Shown piece by piece: positions 33,953 to 44,849 of a stretch of DNA of 64,000 nt (position 1 is its first letter; every line of letters begins with the position of its first letter). Below the pieces are notes generated by a model. It made no database searches and was not told the origin of the DNA. It saw only the letters and a list, made by a program, of their open reading frames with translations. This stretch comes from Zelopaecilomyces penicillatus (Eukaryota; Ascomycota; Sordariomycetes; Hypocreales; Pseudodiploosporaceae): assembly GCA_005765155.1 (NCBI GenBank), contig VCCP01000006.1, positions 74,501 through 138,500 of the forward strand, written 5' to 3'. A program made the translations under genes and the position numbers.

Positions 33953-36900
33953 TCATCTTTTTCTGGTATCTTTGCCCTTCTTTTTTCCCTTCTTTTTATC
34001 TTTCGGCAATTCCAATTTTGTATACTTGAGCTGCTCCGTCATGGTCGAAAGCATGTACTCGTCAATGTTTCTCATCTCACCACCCCAAGCGTTGTGTTCC
34101 AATGCCTCATCAATAGCGGCAGACTCCGCCCTATCCAATATTCCTATTCCACCATCAAGAATGGACTTGCCCGCTGGGGTACCTTGCCGTGTCGTGGAGG
34201 CACCTGACCCTGGAACACTCGGCTTTTCGGTAAAATCAGCATCATCTGCTTGAATTTCCTTTTCTGCAAGACGAGCAGCAGCGACGTCCTCCTGATCCTC
34301 AGCTTGTTCAAATACTCGACCAACAGTCCGCTGGTCGCTGTTTCCATCTGATCCGCCCAATACACGATCTAAAGCTGCGTCGGCTGCGGCAACTCCTTCG
34401 CTCATGAAATCAACCTTGTCGACCAGCGCGTCTCTGACTGACACCTTGTTGAAAGTGTCCGTTGTGAATTCTCCCTCCTGAATAACGACGTCATCCAGCA
34501 TCTGTTTTTGGGAGGCTTTGCGTAGAATATTGGCCTCAATTGTATGTTCGCTAATAAGACGATAGATGTGCACATCCCGTGTTTGACCAATACGGTGGCA
34601 ACGATCCTGGCACTGTTTGTCCATGGCGGGATTCCAATCCTGATCATAAAATATGACAGTGTCCGCTCCAGTAAGGTTGATGCCCAACCCGCCTGATCGC
34701 GTTGATAAGATGAAACAGAGGATTCTTGTGTCATGGTTGAAACGGTCAGTCAAAATCTGTCGCTGCTCTACCTTGGTCGAGCCATCAAGACGCAGATATT
34801 TGTGCCCGTGAATGTTGAGAAACTGCTCGAGAATATCTAGCACTTTGGTCATTTGTGTGAAGATAAGCGCGCGGTGCCCCCCTGTTTGTAGCTTGCGAAG
34901 TAGTCTGTCTAGCGCCTGTAGTTTACCACAATCGTATTGAAGTAGGCGCTTGTCGGGGAACTGAATAGAAAGTCTCATACGAGCCTCATGCCACGGATCA
35001 AGCACAGGTTCCTTGGGCAAAAATGGGGCCCATCGCACAGGCGCAGATAGCCTAAGGTCCGCTTCCGTGAAGGCTTCAACGCCATTGCGCCCAAGGATAA
35101 TTTGTCCCGGGTCTCGTGTGATGACGGCGGGAGTCACACAAGAGAATTTCTCAATGATTGTTTTGAGGCCTTCCGCACGCTGGTTAATTGAAGGGGTAAT
35201 GGCATGGATAAAGGCTGAGTCTGACTCGAACCAGTCCATCATCTTGGATGGAATGCTTGGTGGTGATCTGTAAGGACGCTTGTGGGCGTTAATATTTAAA
35301 AAATCAATCACGTTCTTCCCATAGATAGGCCGCTGTTGACGGCGCAAGGCGTTGAGATAGACGCAATGTTGAAGCTCTTCGAATCTCCCCCATCGGGCAG
35401 CGCTCTCAAGATAAGAAATACTAGACGCCACGGTAGATGGGTCGAGTATTGAGATTGCGTTCTGAGCCCTGCATTTCTGAGATTCTCGAAGATCCATCAA
35501 CACTCGATGAGAGCTGAGTTGGGCGACCCGATCTGCCTGAACAGTAGAAAGGTGTTCATGCTGAGTTGGCACGAGATTCAAAAACCCAACATCAACTACG
35601 CTCATTGCCTGCCTAGCTAAAAGTGAATGCCGCACCAGTCGCTCAGTCGCCTCATAGTCTGTGCCTATGGACTTGCGCATTCGAAATGAAGTCATGATTG
35701 GGCGATCGACAAAAAGATCTGGATGATTACAGACTTTGCGAAGTTGCATTAGGCAATTGATTATAGACAGATAATTGCCTGAAGCAAGTGTGTCTCGAGT
35801 ATCATTTCGGGATAAGAATCCATCATAAAGCTCGCGCTGCCGCTTGGATAAGCGGCAGAACTCGACGTGCTCGTATTTGGCTGGCATTTGCTTTTCAACG
35901 TCTGCCTTAAGCCGGCGAAGAAGATATGGTCGAAGAACTTTGTGCAACTTGCTAATAATTGCCCTTGCTTCATCGTCCATTTGATCTCTCCCGTTCTCCA
36001 GGATCTGTGATTCTGGTTTTCGGAACCAATCATGAAACTCTTGTAAGTCGGCAAACCCCCCAACACCGTTTTGAGCAGGCATTAAGAAGAATAGGAGTGA
36101 CCATAGCTCCGTGAGGTTGTTTTGCAAGGGGGTTCCGGTAAGGAGGAGACGTGCACGAGTATTGAAACCCAGAAGTGTTTGCCATCGCTGCGATTTGAAA
36201 TTTTTGATGTTATGTGCTTCATCCAGAATCATATAGTGCCATTTTCGGCGTCTGAAAACCTGCTGGTCTTGCAGTACAAGCTGGTATGATGTAATGCACA
36301 CGTTCCAAACATCGTCGTTGTTCCATCCCTGACGTTTGCGCTTTCGCTCCTCTTGCGAACCGTAATAGGCAAGAATTTTGAAACCAGGACACCACTTCTT
36401 GAACTCCATTTCCCAGTTGAGCATCACACTCGTCGGGACAATGACTAGATGGGGTCCCCAAACTTCGTGATGACAGGCGAGATGCGCAAGTAACGCGATT
36501 GTTTGAATAGTTTTTCCCAGACCCATTTCGTCTGCCAAAATCCCGTTGGTATTGTTGGCATAGAGGCCGGCCAGCCAGTCAAGACCATGCCGCTGATATT
36601 CACGCAAAGTTCCACGTAGAAGAAATGGGACTTCGATTTTGTGAGCCGAAATTTGGGGAGATGAAACAGAGGTACTTGCTTCTGAATCTGGCATTGTCAT
36701 CTCTCTGGTCGAGGCATCATTCGCCTCAAGAGTGCTGGGTTCTGATGTGACTGATGGCTGGCTATCATGAGTTTCGGTGCCTGTGGGTGATTTGGATTCC
36801 ACCGGGACAAGCTTGTCAATGGGGTCAGACATCCTAACGTCGTTGGTGACTGTTAAAATATCAAATTGTTGGTATTCTGCCGAAGCTGCCTCCACGCAGG

Positions 36901-39136
36901 AATTTGTTTCAATATTCATAGAATGGCTTGGACTGCTTGCGCCGGAGACAGCGTTTGAACAAGTTTCCTTGTCTAGAATCTGGGTTGACTCTAAGAGCAA
37001 TGGTTCGCGTTGCGGGTCGGCATCGAATGGAGTTCCCCCGGACTCGTATGTAGCATCTTCGCCATTAATAGAATCAGGATGACGAACTAACGAAACCTCA
37101 TCTTCATCTTCAACGTACTCGGTATGGTCCGGTAGGCTCCCCAGTTGAATGTCTTCCATAATGTGATCTGAATTCTCAACATTTAGATCTGTACCCCACG
37201 ATTCCTGTTTGTCGGTTTCGTCTTTGATCTTGTCGAGCTCCGATTTTCCGAACAGTAGTCCCAACAATCCACCAGCCTCTTCTTCAGAACCAGACTCATC
37301 CTCGCCAGACGCACCCTCTCCAGAATCGTCACTATCCATATCACTTGAGCCAAGATCGTCGTCCATGTCGACGGATTCATCACTCGTTTCATCATGTGAT
37401 CCTTCCCCGTGCACAGAAGATTGGTCTGTGACATCTTTCTTCCCGTAACTGGTTGGAGGCCTTAAATCAGGAATATCAGCGTACTTCTTTCGTAGCTGTT
37501 CTTGAGTCAATCCTTCGTCAATGATGGCCTTCTCATCGTCTTCGTCAGCTTCATCATCTGATGATGTCATATTGTCACTATCGTCATTGTTCTCATGGCT
37601 AATGTTGTCGTCAGCTCTCATCAGAGAGTCGGTGTCCTCCACCTCATCATCTGCGTCGCTCAGATCATCACTCAACTCATCCTCGTCAGAGAGTAACTCA
37701 GAGTCAATATCTGCATTGCGAGCTTGGAGCCGTTGCTCAGACAAACTGACGGCCTCGTTGAGCGCAGCCTTGACTCTCCTTTGCTCTTCTGCCTCCCATT
37801 GCTCCATTCGTCGTCGATTCACTTCCGCACGTATATTGTCCCAGGTACCAGAAAGCGCTTTGATGACCACTCGATACCGAGCTATCCATTTATCCCTCGC
37901 TTCAATTTCAAGCTCCTCCACAGACTTGGGTTGGCGCCTCAACCACTCCTCACGACATGCCTCGGCTAATTTCTTCGCTGTGAACCGGTGTCGTTGTTGC
38001 TCGGCTAACATGAGCTTTCGAAAGTTGGAGATGGCTTTGGTTAAATGATCTTGTCGTGCCCACTGTTTGGGGGGTTCTTCTTCTTCTTCGGGCAAAAATA
38101 GGGAGCACCTCTCTGCCGAAAGAATACCCCCAGGTTCAACTTCCTCTTCAATACGAATAACCACAGACGCATCCCTTTGCGCCATGTCTTCTGTGTATGG
38201 TGACCCATCCTCCGCCCCCAGCAAGCCGCCATTCTCAACAGGTATGTCACCTGCTCGCTCCCAAAAATCTTCGAAGCTTACGCCGAGCTTAGGTCGTTTG
38301 CGTACTTGGTCAGGATGCACCAGAGGGATCACGTTAGAGCGGCTTATTTTTAGCTTCAGACGGGGTGACCGCAGTATACTATCACCAGACGCGTGCCTTG
38401 GGATGCCCCTTGGTGTCACGTTATCTTTTATATCTGATCCGTCTGTGAGCCTTGATGCTCGTTGCGCTCTTGTCGACTGACGGGTTGGTTGGGCTGGTGG
38501 TGGAGATGACGACCGTTGGCGTGTTGCACGCCAACCAGACTTAAGCTCTTGTGCAGTCTTTTTCGATGTAGATCTGGAACCGGACTCCAACGTGGGTCTT
38601 GTTGGAACGGCTCTACTCGCACTTCTGGTGCTTGATTTGGCAGTGGTTGATGTATTCTCTCTCTTTGGTGTGTTGCTCTGGATGCTCCCCAGAGACCGAC
38701 GTGTCAATCGCTTCTTAGCAGTAGGAAGGATTTCGGAGGGCAGGATGTTGATGCGACCAGACTTGCGGCGGCCATTTTCGGTAAATGTTGTCGGCCCTTC
38801 GGCTTCGATCTTCTTCCAAGGCGGCGAAGCAAGCTTAAGCTTGCGAATGGTGGGTGGAGGTGTCACATCTTTCGTTCGTTGCCTTTTGGCAGGCGGTTCG
38901 CCATTATCATGACGATTGGGGGAAGCTGATTCGTCTGTTGCATGGAGATTGCCGTTGGTCTTCGATGGTGTCATGTCCACATTGGGGTGTCCGTTTACCG
39001 ATTCGAATATCTCGCCTTCGTGCTTCTCGACGGAAACAGGGTCCTCTAAGCGCGCGAGGATGGTATCGGATTGCGCTGTGGAAGCCTGAACATCCGCGTT
39101 GGAGGGCACATTGTCGGGGGACACGGTCTTGAGCAT
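33953..39136 (-). CDS. SWR1: SWR1 chromatin-remodelling ATPase (H2A.Z exchange)
   Basis: Swr1 is the catalytic subunit of the nuclear complex that replaces H2A with H2A.Z next to promoters. It is a single exon of 1727 residues from the ATG at 39134-39136. The frame extends 15 codons further only from a GTG. A basic Ser-rich N-terminus leads to an HSA domain (about 350-470; PKQWARQDHLTKAISNFRKL, EEWLRRQPKSVEELEIEARD) that binds actin and Arp subunits. Long acidic tracts follow and may bind histones. The SNF2 ATPase has ADEMGLGKTIQTIALLAHL (Walker A) and DEAH (MILDEAHNIKNF). A large insertion separates it from the second lobe (KVLDILEQFLNIHGHKYLRL, QDWNPAMDKQCQDRCHRIGQ). That split is the hallmark of the INO80/SWR1 class. 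The protein ends in a basic Lys/Gly-rich tail. Confidence 0.96.
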   Translation of the reverse strand: MLKTVSPDNVPSNADVQASTAQSDTILARLEDPVSVEKHEGEIFESVNGHPNVDMTPSKTNGNLHATDESASPNRHDNGEPPAKRQRTKDVTPPPTIRKLKLASPPWKKIEAEGPTTFTENGRRKSGRINILPSEILPTAKKRLTRRSLGSIQSNTPKRENTSTTAKSSTRSASRAVPTRPTLESGSRSTSKKTAQELKSGWRATRQRSSSPPPAQPTRQSTRAQRASRLTDGSDIKDNVTPRGIPRHASGDSILRSPRLKLKISRSNVIPLVHPDQVRKRPKLGVSFEDFWERAGDIPVENGGLLGAEDGSPYTEDMAQRDASVVIRIEEEVEPGGILSAERCSLFLPEEEEEPPKQWARQDHLTKAISNFRKLMLAEQQRHRFTAKKLAEACREEWLRRQPKSVEELEIEARDKWIARYRVVIKALSGTWDNIRAEVNRRRMEQWEAEEQRRVKAALNEAVSLSEQRLQARNADIDSELLSDEDELSDDLSDADDEVEDTDSLMRADDNISHENNDDSDNMTSSDDEADEDDEKAIIDEGLTQEQLRKKYADIPDLRPPTSYGKKDVTDQSSVHGEGSHDETSDESVDMDDDLGSSDMDSDDSGEGASGEDESGSEEEAGGLLGLLFGKSELDKIKDETDKQESWGTDLNVENSDHIMEDIQLGSLPDHTEYVEDEDEVSLVRHPDSINGEDATYESGGTPFDADPQREPLLLESTQILDKETCSNAVSGASSPSHSMNIETNSCVEAASAEYQQFDILTVTNDVRMSDPIDKLVPVESKSPTGTETHDSQPSVTSEPSTLEANDASTREMTMPDSEASTSVSSPQISAHKIEVPFLLRGTLREYQRHGLDWLAGLYANNTNGILADEMGLGKTIQTIALLAHLACHHEVWGPHLVIVPTSVMLNWEMEFKKWCPGFKILAYYGSQEERKRKRQGWNNDDVWNVCITSYQLVLQDQQVFRRRKWHYMILDEAHNIKNFKSQRWQTLLGFNTRARLLLTGTPLQNNLTELWSLLFFLMPAQNGVGGFADLQEFHDWFRKPESQILENGRDQMDDEARAIISKLHKVLRPYLLRRLKADVEKQMPAKYEHVEFCRLSKRQRELYDGFLSRNDTRDTLASGNYLSIINCLMQLRKVCNHPDLFVDRPIMTSFRMRKSIGTDYEATERLVRHSLLARQAMSVVDVGFLNLVPTQHEHLSTVQADRVAQLSSHRVLMDLRESQKCRAQNAISILDPSTVASSISYLESAARWGRFEELQHCVYLNALRRQQRPIYGKNVIDFLNINAHKRPYRSPPSIPSKMMDWFESDSAFIHAITPSINQRAEGLKTIIEKFSCVTPAVITRDPGQIILGRNGVEAFTEADLRLSAPVRWAPFLPKEPVLDPWHEARMRLSIQFPDKRLLQYDCGKLQALDRLLRKLQTGGHRALIFTQMTKVLDILEQFLNIHGHKYLRLDGSTKVEQRQILTDRFNHDTRILCFILSTRSGGLGINLTGADTVIFYDQDWNPAMDKQCQDRCHRIGQTRDVHIYRLISEHTIEANILRKASQKQMLDDVVIQEGEFTTDTFNKVSVRDALVDKVDFMSEGVAAADAALDRVLGGSDGNSDQRTVGRVFEQAEDQEDVAAARLAEKEIQADDADFTEKPSVPGSGASTTRQGTPAGKSILDGGIGILDRAESAAIDEALEHNAWGGEMRNIDEYMLSTMTEQLKYTKLELPKDKKKGKKKGKDTRKR

Positions 39137-39785
39137 AATAGCAAGTGTGGAGCGAGGGGACGCTGTAGCCGTGAGCTCCACGAGGCTATCATTTGGTTGT
39201 AAGAAATTAATATCTACGGACTCGTAGCGTTTTGCCGGTTATTCATACAAAGTCTGCACATGATCAGCGATCTGTGGCGTGTGCTGTGGTGGATTTTGCG
39301 CTCGCTTCAAATCTCGTCAGCAAAACTTTAGAAATGCAAGAAACCCCATCACGGTGGCATCCTAGCAGCCCCTTTGAAAGAGGGTACGTACCTCAAGTCG
39401 CGACAGTCGCGATCTGGAAAGAACCCTTGCCTCCCACTAAGAGGTAGGTACCTGTTTATTCACACTTACGTAATCGTCTTGTTCTCCAAATTTTGTGTCG
39501 GATCAGGAAAATCCGACTCACCGGCACTGCGAAATGCCTCTACCAGTACAGTACCTGGTAATAATAGGTAGCTCTCAAGTCACCTCGCTGTGCCAATTTC
39601 TAATGCCTCAGGCACTACGACGCTTCGAATCATCATAACCACAATCCATCGTTTAGAAAGCTTCCGCGCAGGGTCACCCCCAAACAGAGCAATTGGGCGC
39701 CATCCACATCGCTAGTCAGCCCAGTGTGAGCGCGGTGTGCTAATTCGTATGCTTTGGAATAGTTTTACTAACCACTCTGTTACAG
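39137..39785. other. Divergent promoter region of SWR1 and NDUFB8
   Basis: Both genes start outward from here. Repeated GGTACGTACCT/AGGTAGGTACC-like motifs occur at about 39382-39392 and 39440-39452. No gene is visible. Confidence 0.5.
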
Positions 39786-40434
39786 ATGCTTCCCCAGCGA
39801 ATTGTACGAGCTTCGGCTCTGCGCACCGGATTAGCAGCCACTCGACGACTACCTGTGACGCAGCGACGAGGATTCTTGCCATCTCAATTATCCGATAAGA
39901 GGGTGTATGATGAGAAGTATCCAGATCCCCCGCAAATGAGCGCGGCCGAGGACCCCGGAATGGTCAGCTCTTCAGACATCCCCATTTGTTCGGTTAGAGA
40001 CTGACAGGTTGTTGAAGAACGGAGGCTATATCAACCCACCCCGAATCAAGCGACAGTTTCGTGATCCCCACGCCAATTGGTGGGATCCTCAAGAGCGACG
40101 GAATTTCGGAGAACCAATCCACGAGGATAACGATGTATTGGGTATCTTCTCACCCTATGAATACACATGGACTAGCACCGGGCCGGGTCTGCTCATGATC
40201 GGCACGTTCATTACTGTATTCTTGGGTGTTACTGGTGTCGTGTATTTCAATTATCCAGATATGCCCGCATATCCTAGAGAGTTTGAAGGTGGCCTGGAGC
40301 GGGAGTTGGGAGGCCCAGGTGCTGTAAGAGTAAGTCCTCCGATACTCCTAAACTGTTGCTCAACGCCCTGGTTCATATGTGCTAATTGACGCCGCTACTT
40401 ACAGGCGCGAATGGCTGGAGATGAAGATCCATAA
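39786..40434 (+). CDS. NADH:ubiquinone oxidoreductase subunit NDUFB8 (ASHI, complex I)
   Basis: This is an accessory subunit of the membrane arm of mitochondrial complex I. Exons are 39786-39962, 40018-40329 and 40405-40434, encoding 172 residues. The Arg-rich N-terminus (MLPQRIVRASALRTGLAATR) is a mitochondrial presequence. The joined sequence reads AAEDPGMNGGYINPPRIKRQ across intron 1, then FRDPHANWWDPQERRNFGEP. One membrane segment (about 119-142) precedes YFNYPDMPAYPREFEGGLER. The last exon adds only ARMAGDEDP. Intron 1 has a GTCAGC donor and must end at AAG (40017). The CAG 9 bases upstream sits on top of the CTGAC branch point and would shift the frame. Confidence 0.92.
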
Positions 40435-41358
40435 GAAATTGCATCCCATGTTTAACTGTACATAATCCAAGCAAAGAATTAGAACCACCGGTTTCCTAGC
40501 CACAATCGCACTATGGGCATGAGCTCGTATGGGCAGAATTTTTGTTAGGATATGGCTGAGAGACTACTTGTTTCTAACCTCTACCTTATCTGTTACCTTC
40601 CCCTATATTGAATCTGACATGTTTGAATGCATGATTATTGGAGCATAAGCCTGTTGGCTCATTGTGGTCAAATCGTAGTTCAAGAGACACAGTGACAACA
40701 TACCTATGCACCGACTTGTCGTTCATGTGTGTAGACTGCACAACGTTCGGCTGCATCTATAACACCAAGCGTCTCTCTCGGTCCATCCACCTGCCAGTGT
40801 TGGTCTACGCTGTCGCTTATATTCTCCCTGTTGGGCAAAACTTCAACTCCTCACAATCAACCAAGCGGAAAGTACAACCCATGATTTCGGACTCCACTGG
40901 GAACTTCCTTGTGTCGTTCCTCACATGTTCAGGGCGCGCTCGGTGGCTGCCATAACTGTCGCTGGCATATCCATCTAGGTAGGCGGGCAGATCGCTTTCA
41001 ATATCGGTACCAATTCTCCTTCATTCTTTCTCGATGTCGCGCATCTTTTCGGAACAAGATTCAAGACAACACCTCATCTTCCCTCGCATCAAGTACCCTA
41101 TCGCTACACACCAGCTTCTGGAACATTACATGCGTTGGTGGTCACCGGGGCATCTACGGGGTATTAACAGAGTGCTTCCTGTTTCTTTGCTGCCCTGGGC
41201 GTCCTTGTTCCCATGACGATTGCTTGACACTCCTTTGTTTGCTACTCCCCTTCTAGATCAACTTGGAATAGCCGGTCGCATCATTGAATTACCATTTCGC
41301 ACACGATTTGACCCCACACGCTACAGCTACGGCGGTTCATCATCTAGCTGTATTGGAG
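40435..41358. other. Intergenic / possible 5' exons of the next gene
   Basis: No clear gene. The start of the following gene is uncertain. An acceptor-like CGCTACAG at about 41321-41328 keeps the frame into AVHHLAVLEMRYEDW, so a short upstream exon may exist here. Confidence 0.4.
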
Positions 41359-43396
41359 ATGCGTTACGAAGATTGGGATGTACTGCTCTTCCCGAGAGAC
41401 TGCAAAGTGCCCTTCAGAGAGTTCAGAGTTGCTTGCCATGTCGTTTATGATACAGGTGAGAATTTGGCTCGGCCGCCAGGGCTATAGTGGCACTCTCTAC
41501 AAGGATCTGACACTTCCCGTGTTGCCTGACAGAGTTCTCTCATGTTCACGGTCCTTCTGGATTACCTACGGTCTGTTGCTTTGTGCCCAGTATGGCCACC
41601 GGGACTCCATTCCAAATCTCGGTGCATTCATGGTCCACCCCGCTAGTTAGCCAGTTTACGGAGATGAATAGCAACTGTGCCGATAAAGTCACATTCGAGG
41701 CTCGACTGTTCATTGACGGAAAACCAATCACGTACGCTACGCCCATATCTCTCACGCAAAGATGGTGTAATGCAATGTATGGGCTTGCTAACACAAGTTC
41801 AGATCTACAATTCTTGGCCGGGACAACAACTGGCCATATGTCATTGCTCACAGCTTCGGTTAGGTGCATCAATACATTTATTTAGTACCACAAGACTAAC
41901 CCATATTATTTCTTAGACTTTTCTAAAACCTGTGATCTGGAGCCTTTAAGGTTTCCCAACTTTCGACAGGAGCTCCTTCAACAAAACTATTGGAGTCCTG
42001 CTGATGATGTCGGGCGCATCAAAGTCGTCATCAGTGAAGGATTTCCTAGAGATTCGGCATCTTTATCTTTTGAACGGGCTAAAAACATCGTTGCTTTCTC
42101 GTTTCAGCATGCTCCTCCAGGTAATATTCTTGCTTTCTCCTACTTGATACTTGATTTCAGTTTGTTGATACTGGGGTAAGACATCCTAGAGGGGTCATCT
42201 ATTGCGTGGCCGAATTCTTCCATGTGGCGCAAAACCCCATCGGCTTCGTCAATGTCCGTTCCGGCATATAGATCAAACAACTCCAGTTCACATGCACATT
42301 CACCTCGACGAAAGAATGGCGTCATCGCCAGTGTCTCACCAGGCTATCCGATTCCCAATTTTCACAATTTTATGCCCAATATCCTGTCGAATGCTGGCAC
42401 GAAAGGGATGAACCACCCAGGTTTAGATTGCTTCGCATATGGAAGTAACAACAATGGAATGGGCTCGTTCACCGACGAAAACATATACATGGATTGGTTC
42501 AGTGGTGGAGGCTTTGGTTTTGGGGCGGCCAACCAGCCGGGTGCTCTGGGGTTTCCTACCAATTTTAAACGCAATGAAAGAAAATCAAGTACTGATGTTA
42601 GCATGCCTGACTATATTCCATATGGCGACATCACACAACAGCAACAAGCAGCTGCAGAATCCCAATTCTCTCTTGCTACTTTTCGATTTGAAGACGACAG
42701 TTATCTGAGACAGCTTAAAGTGCCCACCAACACCCCGACGGGTGGGGGGGCTGAGGCTTGTCAAAGAGAAGGTGCTGTTGGACATTGGCAAGCTTGGCCT
42801 TCGAAGTTATGCTGACAAGCCCGCCAGAAATGCCATTTTCTTTTTTCAGTCACCCTTCATCCGCCCCTACCGAAATCTCTCTGTCTACCCCCTTGCCGGT
42901 TCAACCCATGCCAAATCATGCAATGTTTCAAAACGCTCAAATCCCATCTGCAGAAGTCAAATCCAAAAAAGAGAACCGGGTTCAATCCACCTTTGGTCTG
43001 TCTCCGTGTACCAGGGCTTCGTCTTTGACGGCAGATATGGTTCGGGATTACCGGGAATCGCGGAAAGGCTCGCAACAAGTCTGTATCGCACCTGAGAACA
43101 ATGTGTCAGTCGCAGCTGTAACGAAATTAAACACTCCCCAACCTCATATTCACTCAAATAATAGCAAACGTAGTTCATCTGTTGGAGACTGCGCAAGCGT
43201 CCTCTCCAATGAACTTTTCCCAGACTCATCCTTGGCCAGCATGGGCAGCTCCTTGGAAAAGGGAACAAAACGTCAGCGGTATTATACACCCACTCCTACA
43301 AGGGGTACTAAAGAAGAAAACGAACCGGGACAGGTCAGTCCCAGCGTCCGTATCACGTCTTTTGTGGAAAACTCATCTGCCAAAGATGCTCAATGA
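41359..43396 (+). CDS. Unrecognised six-exon protein, conserved-looking N-terminal domain
   Basis: No function can be assigned. Exons are 41359-41455, 41533-41731, 41803-41858, 41917-42120, 42181-42771 and 42828-43396, which sum to 572 codons with consistent phases (1,2,1,1,1). The N-terminal 190 residues look globular: WDVLLFPRDCKVPFREFRVA, HGPSGLPTVCCFVPSM, GTPFQISVHSW, FEARLFIDGKPITSTILGRD, NNWPYVIAHSF, then LRFPNFRQELLQQNYWSP and GRIKVVISEGFPRDS. From memory, similar motif strings occur in uncharacterised Sordariomycete proteins. The remaining ~370 residues are low-complexity, rich in Ser, Asn, Pro and Gln, with a basic KRQR cluster, suggesting a nuclear or RNA-associated protein. No signal peptide or membrane segment is seen. 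The exon 5 acceptor is AAG; the last intron has a weak GTGCTG donor but a clear CTGAC branch. The true start may lie upstream. Confidence 0.62.
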
Positions 43397-44032
43397 CTTG
43401 TATCGTTCATTAGCAGGCCTTTACTATTCGCAGGTTGCGGTTTATCAGATCACAACATTGTTAGTCACTTTGGTCATATTTAAAATCGCTAGGGCAAGCC
43501 AAGATGTTTGTTGGGAACTAGAAATAGTAACTCTCCCATGGGCCATTGGCGATGCAGTGGTGTTGGAAGAAACATGACCAAGTTAATATCAGTTATTGCG
43601 CAACTTCACTATGCCCGCAGAAAAAAAAATCCGCCGAACACAAAATACATGGATATAAACTACATCGAGCAGGAAAGGTGCAGCTAGGCCTCCTTCCCAA
43701 GGGAAATCACTAAGTTGATGCTTAGCGATGCCTTGTAAATGCGTTTAGACCTTTTGTACATGAATAGAATGGAGGGTAAAATAGAGAGTGAACGTAACAA
43801 TCCGTGATTTGAGTATTAGGATTGATATGCGCTCCGGGCTATGTTCGCTAGGAGATCACTTTGTCGATGAATGGAATCTCACGGGGAAAGCAGTTGCACA
43901 AGGTAGGCATTGCTATGTTTGGCAGTAATGGGTGATGTAGGAGGGTTGCAAAAGCATAATTCTGGTTGACGTGAATCATATTCACTGGCTACATTGGTAG
44001 CGAAGAATAGGTGATACACTTTCATACGACCA
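43397..44032. other. Intergenic upstream of tRNA-Thr
   Basis: 3' flank of the preceding gene and 5' flank of the tRNA. No gene or repeat is seen. Confidence 0.6.
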
Positions 44033-44116
44033 GCCCGATTAGCTTAGTGGTAGAGCGTTGCACTTGTATCAACTCCTGACATGCAAAGGTCGCGCGTTCA
44101 ATTCGCGTATTGGGCA
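44033..44116 (+). tRNA. tRNA-Thr (anticodon TGT) with a 12-nt intron
   Basis: The sequence folds into a full cloverleaf. The acceptor stem is GCCCGAT with ATTGGGC, then discriminator A. The D-arm is GCTT-AGTGGTA-GAGC. The anticodon stem is TTGCA with TGCAA. The T-arm is GCGCG-TTCAATT-CGCGT. Anticodon TGT at 44065-44067 reads ACA (Thr). An intron TCAACTCCTGAC at 44069-44080 lies one base 3' of the anticodon, the canonical nuclear position. A-box and B-box like sequences (TAGCTTAGTGG, GCGTTCAATTC) are internal. Confidence 0.9.
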
Positions 44117-44849
44117 CTTACGTTTTGTCTTTTTTACTTGTTTTACAGCCTGACCAACTCCTCAGATTAGCACCGCACCTGCCTGATATACTTGGTCAAC
44201 CATCTTCGTTATAACTTGCCTTGTCCGATCAAGGCCACTACTTGATATCACATATAGATGGTGGATACAAAGTATTACCATACTGTGTTTGTAATGTGCT
44301 AAATTTGTTTTACAATATTGACCAAAGTTGGTCCTCAACTTGGATTTTTACTAAAGCGTGGTATTGTTTATAACTCAAGCTGACATCAAGCATAGATGCT
44401 GTTAAATAACTACCTACACAAGTACGTAGGAGGATCAATGCTGTGCTATTTTGCCCATCAGTTATTAACGAATTTTCGAATAGCAAGAAGTTGCTATACT
44501 GGTCTACAATTTTGTCTGTGTTATTTCATGAACACACCATGGACTTTGATGAATGCAAAGAGGTTTCATGTAAAATCAAACTTGAGCGATGTATAAGATG
44601 GAATGCTTTTGATCTACTATATTGTCAATTAGTCGAAATTCTCAAGTATAGTAATACGCATACAGGGTAGCCAACGCACATCACGTGTGTCTGGCTGTTC
44701 GCCGCACTCCGCATTTCATGGCACGGGCATTGTACCCGTTGACAATCAATCGGGTACATAACGTCATATTGAAACAGATTCAAAGAATCCATCAACCTCA
44801 ATTCCTTCTTGCGTCTGAAAATCCGCACCATTGAAGCTTTAACTTAATC
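44117..44849. other. Intergenic between tRNA-Thr and the M20 peptidase
   Basis: A T-rich stretch just after the tRNA (GTTTTGTCTTTTTTACTTGTTTTAC, 44122-44146) is a likely RNA polymerase III terminator. The rest is AT-rich without a gene. Confidence 0.5.

Noticed and set aside
39137..39181. 15-codon extension of SWR1 from a GTG
   Set aside because: Non-ATG start without support. The first ATG at 39136 is the natural start.
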